DNA from: JACKAN01 sp964502735 | GTDB lineage: Bacteria; Bdellovibrionota; Bdellovibrionia; Bdellovibrionales; UBA1609 | Assembly (NCBI GenBank): GCA_964502735.1 | Contig: CAZCYD010000054.1 | Location: 1 to 19,320, forward strand | DNA length: 19,320 bases | Reading direction: 5' to 3' | Shown: one piece after another, positions 13,744 to 19,320 of the stretch | Position numbering within the stretch: the first letter of the stretch is position 1 | Layout of the letters: every line of letters begins with the position of its first letter | Position numbers and translations under genes: made by a program | The notes under the pieces: generated by a model | Told to the model about the DNA's origin: nothing | Databases searched by the model: none | The model's input: only the letters and a program-made list of their open reading frames with translations

Positions 13744-14733
13744 TTATTCTCGATTTAATTCCAAAAAATTGTTAGGAACGGCAAGGTCTAACCTTTGTGC
13801 TCGCTCATTGATTAATTCAAGATATTTTTGCGCCATTTCATCAGATAAGAAACTCATCGAAATGAGCCTCTTAAATGCCCCCAACTTCTTTTCTAGCTTC
13901 TTGAAAACGTTCTCGCAGGCTTTTGAGCTGATTCTACAATACTCCGCAAAGGCAAAAAAGTCTTGTGGAGTCAGTCGGTTCTTTTTTCCTCTCATAGTTA
14001 GAGCCACTTCTTCTCTATCTTGTGGCACGACTAGTTTGGTTGCTAAAAGGTCATAGGCTGGAGATAGCTCAACTGAGCCCTCATCTCTGTAAACAAGTGA
14101 ATAGTTTTTCAAATGCATATCACTATTACCTGTAAGAAATGAGAATGCTGTTATTTTGAATAATTCAAGTAACTCTAATCCTTTGTTAGTCGTGTATTGA
14201 TTTACGGCTGCTGCCACTTTCTCTAAAGAACTGTTGTACTTATTTTCAGTCAATAAACCTGTTAGCTGACACATATCTTCTTGATGAATTTTGATCAGTT
14301 TTTTGCGTTTAAGCATTCTATCAAACCTTGTTGAAAGATATGCAAGTTCACCAGAGCTAAATCTGATTAGACTATGTTCAGCTGTTTTTATGCCTGCCAA
14401 TTTTGCCATGTGCATGGTCACATCTTCATTTTGCGGAAGCTCTGGATATTCATCATTTGGTGGCTTGAGAACGTAGAGGCCATCCCACAAACCAACAATA
14501 GTAAGCCTTTTCTCAAGACTATTTGCACCTCCAAAGGTGAGAGATAATTTTGGTTGTACACCTGGAATAGCCACTCTTTTTTGTATGACCTCTTTGGCTA
14601 ACTCATTGATTTCATCAAGGGTGTAATCCAGTCGGGGAGGGTTTTTTGAATTAAAAATCCGTTTACTGCACTTTTCGTGGTATTCAGTTTTGGAGCTTTC
14701 AAGTTGTTGGTAGCAGGCCAAACATTTTTTCAT
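13744..14733 (-). CDS. hipT: HipT-like serine/threonine kinase toxin (HipA C-terminal domain)
   Basis: A 329-residue stand-alone HipA kinase core. HipT of enteropathogenic E. coli phosphorylates tryptophanyl-tRNA synthetase and stalls growth; the target here is unknown. Seen: an N-terminal Cys-x2-Cys...His-x2-Cys cluster (Cys4, Cys7, His19, Cys22) of zinc-binding look; the Gly-rich loop GVQPKLSLTF at 58-67, with Ser64 and Thr66 where HipT kinases autophosphorylate; ATP-lysine candidate Lys90 (YVLKPP); catalytic loop GNSDMHLKNY (202-211, Asp205 base); and metal-binding PAYDLLAT (225-232, Asp228). It lacks the N-subdomain of HipA, which the preceding gene supplies. The start is two bases after the hipS stop, with GAGGAG inside the end of hipS. 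All catalytic residues are intact. Confidence 0.9.
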   Translation of the reverse strand: MKKCLACYQQLESSKTEYHEKCSKRIFNSKNPPRLDYTLDEINELAKEVIQKRVAIPGVQPKLSLTFGGANSLEKRLTIVGLWDGLYVLKPPNDEYPELPQNEDVTMHMAKLAGIKTAEHSLIRFSSGELAYLSTRFDRMLKRKKLIKIHQEDMCQLTGLLTENKYNSSLEKVAAAVNQYTTNKGLELLELFKITAFSFLTGNSDMHLKNYSLVYRDEGSVELSPAYDLLATKLVVPQDREEVALTMRGKKNRLTPQDFFAFAEYCRISSKACENVFKKLEKKLGAFKRLISMSFLSDEMAQKYLELINERAQRLDLAVPNNFLELNRE

Positions 14734-14735
14734 TT

Positions 14736-15065
14736 CTACTCCTCAGATGAAGCGTCAATAACTTTGACGGCCCCAATGCAGTCATTACAAAGCGCGAGAA
14801 GTAGCGACATGCGGTCTTTTCTATCAAGTTTCCAATTTATTTCAGCAATATTTAATAGCCACCCTTCTGGAATAAGTCCGTCAAAAAAAGGTATCATTGT
14901 TTTTTCAATGTAGGGTTCTGGACGTAGCGGAAGCAACAAGCTAACAGGCTTATTTGCAGAGTCCTTTAAATAAGTTGGGTCATATTGAAAACGGTATTCT
15001 CCTTCTGCCTGCTCAATGGTTCCCGCAAATGTTTCGTTGTAATAAACCTTCCCAATTTTTTTCAT
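14736..15065 (-). CDS. hipS: HipS-like antitoxin (detached HipA N-terminal subdomain 1)
   Basis: A 109-residue protein equal to the N-terminal subdomain of HipA: KIGKVYYNETFAGTIEQ (strand pair), PVSLLLPLRPEPY, then FFDGLIPEGW and DRMSLLLALCNDCIGAVKV, the family's conserved run. In the E. coli HipBST system this small protein, not HipB, is the one that neutralises the kinase. Together with hipT the two add up to 438 residues, the size of an undivided HipA, so the pair is a split HipA. Its ATG overlaps the hipB stop (ATGA), and hipT begins two bases after its own stop: a tightly coupled operon. Confidence 0.88.
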   Translation of the reverse strand: MKKIGKVYYNETFAGTIEQAEGEYRFQYDPTYLKDSANKPVSLLLPLRPEPYIEKTMIPFFDGLIPEGWLLNIAEINWKLDRKDRMSLLLALCNDCIGAVKVIDASSEE

Positions 15066-15280
15066 AATTCTTTAGTTGCTTCCTGTTCTGGCACTGGGCC
15101 CAAACGGGAACCAAAAAGGGCAAGGACTTGATTGACCGTATCGCACCTTAATGTCTCTTTGCCGCTTTCCAACTCCCTTACGAAACGAAGTCCAACGCCT
15201 GCGCTTTTCGCTAGTTCAACTTGGGTGAGTCCAACCTGTTTTCTTTTTTGCTTTACATACTGTCCAACGATTTTCATCAT
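15062..15280 (-). CDS. hipB: HipB-like Xre-family repressor
   Basis: 72 residues, almost entirely a Cro/C1-type HTH (about 5-60): QKRKQVGLTQVELAKSAGVG, then LRFVRELESGKETLRCDTVN and the closing VLALFG. The C-terminal tail (GPVPEQEATKEL) is short. It should dimerise and bind the five palindromes upstream, repressing the operon. Two adjacent ATG codons (15280, 15277) could each be the start, with only a weak SD-like GTAGAA. Stop overlaps hipS start by the four bases ATGA. In HipBST systems HipB acts mainly as DNA binder and augments neutralisation by HipS. Confidence 0.88.
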   Translation of the reverse strand: MMKIVGQYVKQKRKQVGLTQVELAKSAGVGLRFVRELESGKETLRCDTVNQVLALFGSRLGPVPEQEATKEL

Positions 15281-15294
15281 TTCTACATCAATAT

Positions 15295-15475
15295 TATACC
15301 CTTTAGGATATAATATTGAGCCTCCATGTTTAGATTATACCCCATAGGGTATAAAAATCAATATTATTATTAATTCACACCCTATCGGGTATAAATACTA
15401 GACTTTAGGCTATCTTTATACCCGATAGGGTGTAAAAATGAATAAATTTATTGGGATAGCACCCGAACGGGTGTA
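15295..15475. promoter_or_regulatory. Array of five palindromic operators, consensus TATACCC-N4-GGGTATA
   Basis: Five 18-bp sites: 15295-15312 (right arm GGATATA), 15336-15353 (perfect), 15376-15393 (left arm CACACCC), 15417-15434 (right arm GGGTGTA) and 15458-15475 (left arm AGCACCC, right arm GGGTGTA). Centres are 41, 40, 41 and 41 bp apart, about four helical turns, so all face the same side of the DNA. The nearest site ends 15 bases upstream of hipB. The layout parallels the multiple operators of E. coli hipBA (TATCC-N8-GGATA). The operon promoter must lie among them, but I cannot single out its hexamers. Confidence 0.88.
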
Positions 15476-15770
15476 ATTGAATATGCGTGTTGCACAGCTA
15501 AGGGAGGGGCTCAAAATCAAGACCTACCATACGCCCTAAATCTTTTGATCTAAATCTGCCTGTCTGTAGACCTCTCGGGCTTCCCAGTAGATCAAACTTG
15601 TGGATGAGATTGAATCTAGAGGCTGGAAAGTAAGCCTTTCTAGGAAGCCGGACGAATAGCTTGACAGATGACAAAAAAATGACACTTTTTAAATGCATAT
15701 AGTGAAAATAGTTCGTTTGACTCAACTAAAGTAAGTATTTGAAATTACTATATATACACATTTTTACGCA
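15476..15770. other. Stretch between hipBST operators and the Xre-RES promoter, no supported gene
   Basis: A minus-strand frame (15498-15725) is open for 75 codons from a TTG, ending RSKDLGRMVGLDFEPLP, but has no SD, no ATG and no family I recognise, so I do not call it. The left part (about 15490-15650) is less AT-rich than the right part. It may be the relic of a coding segment. Nothing else is visible. Confidence 0.3.
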
Positions 15771-15775
15771 ATTTT

Positions 15776-15808
15776 TAGACAATTTAATTACACTTTTTAT
15801 GCTAAGAT
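15776..15808 (+). promoter_or_regulatory. Putative promoter of the Xre-RES toxin-antitoxin operon
   Basis: A -35-like TAGACA (15776-15781) is followed after 16 bases by TATGCT (15798-15803), which overlaps an extended -10-like TGCTAAGAT (15800-15808). Either gives a start near 15811-15815 and a leader of about 40 bases containing the hairpin before the antitoxin. Confidence 0.5.
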
Positions 15809-15824
15809 GCTAGAGAAGGTCTAA

Positions 15825-15850
15825 ATCTCCTCCGATAAGGAGATGAGGAG
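15825..15850 (+). promoter_or_regulatory. Leader hairpin overlapping the antitoxin SD
   Basis: ATCTCC (15825-15830) pairs with GGAGAT (15839-15844), loop 8; this leaves the SD GAGGAG (15845-15850) free. Alternatively CTCCTC (15827-15832) pairs with GAGGAG itself and hides it. The two pairings exclude each other, so the leader could switch translation of the antitoxin. The SD is five bases before the ATG at 15856. Confidence 0.5.
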
Positions 15851-15855
15851 TTAAA

Positions 15856-16284
15856 ATGTATAACGGTACTAACCATAACGAACTAACAGGAGCACAATTA
15901 GGTCAGATTCAAAACCATCTGGGACTTATTATTGAAGACAAAGAAGGGAAAAAATCTTTAGATACTCAGAAGCTCCTCGAATACACAAAATTCACTCCAA
16001 CTGTGGCAGCAAAAACTACTGGGACACCTAGGCAGCAATTCTATAATAAAGCAATTCCTCTTAAGCCTTCTACTCGCTTAACAGAGAGAGTGATTTCCTT
16101 GGTCACGGCTACAGATATTGCCTATGAGCTTTTTGACCGAAGTGTTGAGGAAACATCAAAATGGATGATGTCACCTAACGCTCTTTTATTTGGCGCATCT
16201 CCCTTTGAAGTATGTATGAGAGGTGAAGCCAAGCCATTAATTCACTGGTTGTTGGATCGTGCTGGCGTTAAACACGTTGGATAA
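15856..16284 (+). CDS. parS: MbcA/ParS/Xre family antitoxin (DUF2384)
   Basis: A 142-residue protein. The C-terminal toxin-binding domain of the family (about 84-142) is clear: an opening helix with DIAYELFDRSVEETSKWM, then SPNALLFGASPFEVCMRG and PLIHWLLDRAG, matching the NP-x-LFG-x-SP...WL-R-G pattern. The N-terminal half (about 10-75) is helical and of Xre-like HTH type (AQLGQIQNHLGL, VAAKTTGTPRQQF), presumably binding the operon promoter. The C-terminus normally plugs the active site of the RES partner. GAGGAG five bases before the ATG gives a firm start. It is followed after 12 bases by the RES toxin gene, in the canonical order. Confidence 0.88.
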   Translation: MYNGTNHNELTGAQLGQIQNHLGLIIEDKEGKKSLDTQKLLEYTKFTPTVAAKTTGTPRQQFYNKAIPLKPSTRLTERVISLVTATDIAYELFDRSVEETSKWMMSPNALLFGASPFEVCMRGEAKPLIHWLLDRAGVKHVG

Positions 16285-16296
16285 TGGTAGTTAGCT

Positions 16297-17058
16297 TTGA
16301 AACGTCGATCTTCTAAGAAACCATTCCACAAAAATCGTATTGAAGAAGCTAAGAGGAGAAGGCAAAAGCCTCAGACTAATCTTCACGCAAAAAGCCATTT
16401 AACCGGTATTCAGATTACATTGGGTAACATTGCTGGCTGGGAACGAATTATGGATGACTTCGAGGCAAAGCTCGAAGCTCAAAAAACCCAAGTCTACACG
16501 TCCATGCCGTTCTTTAACTGGATAAGAGACAAAGAAATAGATGAGGACCTTTGTTGTTTTGAATTTAAGGAGGGTTACCGCCTTGCAAACCCCACCTACG
16601 GTCCCTTAACTATAGTTGGCAGCATTTCAGATGGAGGACGTTTCAATATTGGTGGAGCACAATTAACATCTACACTTCCTAGTCTGAATAAGAAGGGAGC
16701 TTTGTACTTAGCTTCCACTGAAGAATATGCGAAAGCAGAAGCAGCAAAACCCATTGGCAAGCACAAGCTCTATAAAGTTACTTCTAGCGAGGCATTAAAG
16801 TTATGGGACCTGAAAAAAGTAATCAAGCAACTCGACTATCCAAACTTACTAGAAGAAGTCTATGTCAGTCACGGTGAGAGGATCTGGACATACCAAAAGA
16901 TTCCCACAATCTCTCAAATTCTGGCCGATCACTTAAGAAGCAAAGGTGGAGATGGGCTCGTCTTTAATTCCACTATATGCAAAGAGGATCTAAATATTGC
17001 TTTGTTTTTCAATGATGACCCTCATGCTAGCCAAACTCTGACATTTACAGAGTTGTAA
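16297..17058 (+). CDS. parT: RES-domain NAD+-consuming toxin (ParT/MbcT family)
   Basis: A 253-residue toxin. RES toxins break down NAD+ (phosphorolysis in MbcT) or ADP-ribosylate targets (ParT). The RES domain runs from about 85: FKEGYRLANPTYG (Arg95), SDGGRFNIGG (113-120), LYLASTEEYAKAEAA (136-150, Glu148) and GGDGLVFNST (217-226, Ser225), giving the Arg, Glu and Ser for which the family is named. The N-terminal extension of about 50 residues is strongly basic (RRSSKKPF...EEAKRRRQK) and its role is unknown. The start is TTG at 16297: the frame is closed nine bases upstream by TAG and the next ATG is residue 52. A weak start would keep toxin low relative to antitoxin. Confidence 0.85.
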   Translation: MKRRSSKKPFHKNRIEEAKRRRQKPQTNLHAKSHLTGIQITLGNIAGWERIMDDFEAKLEAQKTQVYTSMPFFNWIRDKEIDEDLCCFEFKEGYRLANPTYGPLTIVGSISDGGRFNIGGAQLTSTLPSLNKKGALYLASTEEYAKAEAAKPIGKHKLYKVTSSEALKLWDLKKVIKQLDYPNLLEEVYVSHGERIWTYQKIPTISQILADHLRSKGGDGLVFNSTICKEDLNIALFFNDDPHASQTLTFTEL

Positions 17059-17084
17059 TCCGGAGATTTTTTTGGGGAATGAAA

Positions 17085-17264
17085 TTATTTGATTTCAATT
17101 CCATCGATACTGTTTTTGTAAAATTTTAAAAAATAGTTTGCAGCTTTATGAGGAGCATCAAAAGAGGTTTTTGATACAACTTCATAGTTACCAACGCTTT
17201 TTTCGGCTTTGTGGTAAACGTCGAAGAAGTCGTCAGAACGTTTGATAATTAACCCTCTGCTTAG
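17085..17264 (-). pseudogene. 3' fragment of an unrecognised small gene
   Basis: The minus-strand frame ending at the TAA 17087-17085 looks coding in its last 60 residues (RGLIIKRSDDFFDVYH, KAEKSVGNYEVVSK, DAPHKAANYFLKFY, ending IDGIEIK). There is no ATG or SD: upstream the frame runs into the GC-rich repeat patch, and only a TTG at 17312 is available. I read it as a gene that lost its 5' end at that junction, perhaps with its beginning displaced. It is convergent with the RES toxin gene, 26 bases away. A 10-bp stem with one bulged A (17076-17102) spans its stop but has no U tail. Family unknown. Confidence 0.45.
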
Positions 17265-17272
17265 TTTCGCGT

Positions 17273-17377
17273 ATTGAACCCGCCTGTCCAGCCAATTGAA
17301 CCCGCCCCGCAAGAGGCCTTCGAAGCGCAGCGACGATAGGGTTGATGGGGCGGTGAGCTATCAAATCGATTTGATAG
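17273..17377. repeat. GC-rich patch with 12-bp direct repeats, inverted arms and a 20-bp perfect palindrome
   Basis: ATTGAACCCGCC occurs at 17273-17284 and 17295-17306 (22-bp period). CCGCCCC (17302-17308) faces GGGGCGG (17347-17353). The 20-bp perfect palindrome CTATCAAATCGATTTGATAG is at 17358-17377. The GC content is far above that of the surroundings, and reading frames on both sides break here. The pattern resembles the end of a mobile element with internal terminal repeats, but no transposase is present and I cannot name the element. Confidence 0.6.
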
Positions 17378-17441
17378 TTGGTGGCCTGCTAAATCTATTT
17401 GTATTTTCAAAGTTTCCGCTAAGTCTGCTTGAGCTATGCCA

Positions 17442-17636
17442 TTAATGTTTGCCGTCCGCCTCATTCATTTTCTTTAAAACTATGGCTATGGTTTCGGCAT
17501 CCACGCAGGCTTGTCTCATGAGTGACTTGGCTCGGCTAAAATCATCCGCATCAATGGCCTCAAAAAAGGCATCGACTTTGCCCATCTCTGCAAGTTTTTC
17601 TAGGACCAATGTGCCTTCAAAGTCTTTTTCATCCAT
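17442..17636 (-). CDS. Small acidic hypothetical protein
   Basis: 64 residues beginning MDEKDFEGTLVLEKLAEMG and ending NEADGKH. I start it at the ATG at 17636-17634, because AAGGAG lies six to eleven bases upstream; the frame is open further to 17672 but without an SD. The protein is helical and acidic, with a middle segment FFEAIDADDFSRAKSLMRQA and a second helix ETIAIVLKKM, suggesting a small helical-bundle, partner-binding protein. I do not recognise the family. It lies between the GC-rich patch and the AbiE operator, oriented away from AbiE. It could be the intact neighbour of the broken gene at 17085, or an accessory gene of a lost element. Confidence 0.65.
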   Translation of the reverse strand: MDEKDFEGTLVLEKLAEMGKVDAFFEAIDADDFSRAKSLMRQACVDAETIAIVLKKMNEADGKH

Positions 17637-17878
17637 GATGATCTCCTTCAAAAATAAAAACCCGAAATTCACTGAGCGGAATCCGAGTCATATTACTTAA
17701 CAATTGGTGGAGGTATTTTTTCGTCTCTAACCCCTTGATTTTCCTCACACTAGGCCTCGTTGGGCTTCATATAAATATTAAATCCTGTAAATAGGCTTAG
17801 GTCAATGCCCACATTATCGATGAGAAATGTGAGATTCGGCCATTTTAATTTTCTTACCCACCAATCAGGCCTGGGGTG

Positions 17879-17926
17879 TCTGGTGAAAAATGACATTTTT
17901 ATTGAAAAATGGAATATTTCACCAGA
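17879..17926. promoter_or_regulatory. Nested inverted repeats, likely AbiEi operator
   Basis: Outer arms TCTGGTGAAA (17879-17888) and TTTCACCAGA (17917-17926) are perfect inverted repeats 28 bases apart. Inside, AAAAATG (17886-17892), CATTTTT (17894-17900) and AAAAATG (17905-17911) form two overlapping 7-bp inverted pairs. The right arm ends nine bases before the AbiEi ATG. AbiEi antitoxins are known to bind paired inverted repeats in their own promoter and bend it. Promoter hexamers are not clear. The rest of 17637-17878 shows nothing definite. Confidence 0.75.
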
Positions 17927-17935
17927 TAATAAGTC

Positions 17936-18520
17936 ATGACCCCCAAACAAGAGACTCTACTTAAAAAACTAGGACCCTTCTCTCTCTCTCAGGCTGAGGA
18001 GATTGGCATTTCTCAGCAGGAGCTCTCAAGGCTTGTGAAAGAAGAAAAGATTCAAAGAATGGAAAGGGGCATCTATCTTCATCCAAAAGCTAAAGTCTCA
18101 AGAGAGATTGATTTTCAGATTGCTTGCACTAAATTTGGACCCAAGTCTGTCGTAGGTGGACTAACCGCTCTTTTCTATTACAACCTCGCCAATCAAGTTC
18201 CGCAGCAAACATGGGTTCTAGTCCCACCTGAGCAAAGAAGCCATGTAAAGGGTTATCGCCTGATTCGCACAAAGACACCTCTTGATGTTGGAATTATTCA
18301 TGGCGATGGTTTTCGAATCGTATCCATTGAAAGAGCTATCGCAGAGGGTTTTAAGCTTGCCAGTAAAATTGGAGAACGAACTGCCATTAAAGCGGCTCGC
18401 ATAGCCATTCAACAAAAGCAGACAACACTTAAAAAAATCGGAGTTATGGCTAAGGAGCTAGGTCTAGATGCTTATCTCACCAAATACTTCGAGGCCATCA
18501 TAGGAGCTATCGAAGGATGA
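17936..18520 (+). CDS. abiEi: AbiEi-type antitoxin (type IV toxin-antitoxin system)
   Basis: A 194-residue protein with an N-terminal winged HTH (about 1-52: SLSQAEEIGISQQELSRLVK, then the wing ERGIYLHP at 43-50) and the AbiEi C-terminal domain (about 60-190), including KFGPKSVVGGLTALFYYNL, then WVLVPPEQR and FRIVSIERAIAEG. The C-terminal part is rich in Lys and Arg (KAARIAIQQKQTTLKK), fitting the DNA-binding surface known for this family. It represses its own operon and counteracts AbiEii without stable binding (type IV). The ATG at 17936 has no strong SD (GATAATAAG). Its TGA overlaps the start of abiEii as ATGA. Confidence 0.9.
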   Translation: MTPKQETLLKKLGPFSLSQAEEIGISQQELSRLVKEEKIQRMERGIYLHPKAKVSREIDFQIACTKFGPKSVVGGLTALFYYNLANQVPQQTWVLVPPEQRSHVKGYRLIRTKTPLDVGIIHGDGFRIVSIERAIAEGFKLASKIGERTAIKAARIAIQQKQTTLKKIGVMAKELGLDAYLTKYFEAIIGAIEG

Positions 18521-19299
18521 CCACTAAAGCCAAGGGCGAATCTGTTCGCCAAAAACTCACCACAATATCTAAAAAGCTAGAGGCCAAATTCAGAGATGTA
18601 GAAACTATCTTTTTGATTGAAAGACTTGTCGCAAGGATTATTGCTGACAAAAAGCTCGCAGATCGGCTTATATTTAAAGGCGGCTTTGTGGGCTTGAAAG
18701 TTTATGAGTCTCCTCGCTACACAGTGGACTTAGATGCACTACTTGTGAAATCAAATATCGAGCAGACACTCGAACAAGTGAAGAAACAGGCCGAGCATGA
18801 TCTCGATGATGGTGTTTGGTTTCGCTTTGAAACCCAAGTCGACCTTGCGACTCAAGGTGAATATGGCGGTATTCGACATGTGTATCGTGCGGGCATTGGT
18901 GAAGTCCTTAAAAATATCAAAAAAGCTCAGATTATCAATTTTGACCTTGGAATTGGTGATCCAATAACTCCTGGCCCCCAAAAGGTAGAAGTGAATACCT
19001 TGATAGGCCAAGAATCAATCAGTTGGTCGGTCTATCCCATTGAAACTATCTGTGCCGAAAAGCTTCATGCCCTCATCTCTCATGGAGATCAAAATTCGAG
19101 GTCTAAAGATGTTCATGATTTGGCAGTTTTTCTGCCTAAAGCAGATCCGAAGACTTTGAAGAAAGCCATCAAAAATTGCTTCGAGTTCAGAGAGACAGAA
19201 GTTCCTGGAAGTTTCTTTGATGAAGTTAAGAAGCTCAATACAAGTAGACTTCAAAAAGGATGGTCGTGGTCTTCCCCAAAAGTACTGGACAAATTTTAG
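18517..19299 (+). CDS. abiEii: AbiEii/AbiGii nucleotidyltransferase toxin
   Basis: A 260-residue DUF1814-type nucleotidyltransferase, giving phage abortive infection or growth arrest; relatives add nucleotides to tRNA or another RNA. Motif I is KGGF at 54-57 followed by TVDLD at 69-73, with metal ligands Asp71 and Asp73. The central motif FDLGIGD is at 142-148. The C-terminal helical part has YPIETICAEKLHALI (173-187, conserved Lys182) and SRSKDVHDL (194-202). The catalytic set appears complete. The start overlaps the AbiEi stop by ATGA. The last residues (WSWSSPKVLDKF) end abruptly. In the +1 frame the sequence stays open to the window edge and reads KYWTNFSERFTPN, so a late frameshift or natural variation is possible. 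Confidence 0.88.
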   Translation: MTTKAKGESVRQKLTTISKKLEAKFRDVETIFLIERLVARIIADKKLADRLIFKGGFVGLKVYESPRYTVDLDALLVKSNIEQTLEQVKKQAEHDLDDGVWFRFETQVDLATQGEYGGIRHVYRAGIGEVLKNIKKAQIINFDLGIGDPITPGPQKVEVNTLIGQESISWSVYPIETICAEKLHALISHGDQNSRSKDVHDLAVFLPKADPKTLKKAIKNCFEFRETEVPGSFFDEVKKLNTSRLQKGWSWSSPKVLDKF

Positions 19300-19320
19300 T
19301 GAACGATTTACCCCCAATAG

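Noticed and set aside
15295..15475. Regularly spaced repeats resembling a small CRISPR array
   Set aside because: The repeats are 18-bp palindromes with a variable 4-base core and AT-rich gaps of 22-23 bp, shorter than CRISPR repeats and spacers. They sit directly before hipB and match an operator layout, and no cas gene is present.
15498..15725. 75-codon minus-strand frame between hipBST and the Xre-RES pair
   Set aside because: It begins with TTG, has no SD, and its composition does not look like a folded protein I recognise. Mentioned only as a possible relic.
17261..17464. 67-codon minus-strand frame across the GC-rich patch
   Set aside because: The product follows the repeats and palindrome (Ser/Cys/Pro/Gly-rich), overlaps the better-supported gene end at 17442, and has no family pattern.

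Overview
The window is AT-rich DNA from a Gram-negative bacterium. A lipoprotein with the lipobox FQNC, Cys-rich repeat segments, and this mix of accessory genes fit Bdellovibrionota (Bdellovibrio/Bacteriovorax-like). That placement is an inference from style, not from a marker gene. No rRNA, tRNA or CRISPR array was found.

Left part (1-3979): a three-gene minus-strand operon (YceI-like periplasmic protein, glutathionyl-hydroquinone reductase, DOPA-dioxygenase family enzyme) looks like a quinone/catechol-handling module. It is transcribed divergently from a LysR-type regulator gene, and a perfect 12-bp inverted repeat lies between them at the right distance to be the regulator's site. Behind the regulator lies a decayed RelE/HigB-type toxin and Xre antitoxin pair with at least two frameshifts.

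Middle part (4359-13585): an acyltransferase-3 membrane protein; a Cys-rich lipoprotein ending in a PL14-like polysaccharide lyase domain; NnrS; a PhnA/YjdM zinc-ribbon protein with eight perfect heptamer repeats upstream; a Gdx-type SMR guanidinium exporter behind an Rnk-like GreA/GreB-fold protein; a Na/Pi cotransporter with a PhoU-like tail; a DUF2892 membrane protein with a perfect-consensus promoter; and a chromate transporter whose start overlaps a 55-codon tautomerase gene.

Right part (13744-19320): a toxin-antitoxin/defence island. It holds three apparently complete systems of different mechanism in 5.6 kb: HipBST (kinase toxin split from its N-subdomain antitoxin), a ParST/MbcTA-like Xre-RES pair (RES toxins consume NAD+), and AbiEi/AbiEii (type IV, nucleotidyltransferase toxin). 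Each has its own control region. HipBST has five operators at 40-41 bp spacing, the Xre-RES pair has a leader hairpin that can hide the Shine-Dalgarno (SD) sequence, and AbiE has nested inverted repeats. Between the RES toxin and AbiE lie small orphan or broken genes and a GC-rich patch with short direct repeats and a 20-bp perfect palindrome, which may mark an old insertion. No whole transposase or integrase is visible.
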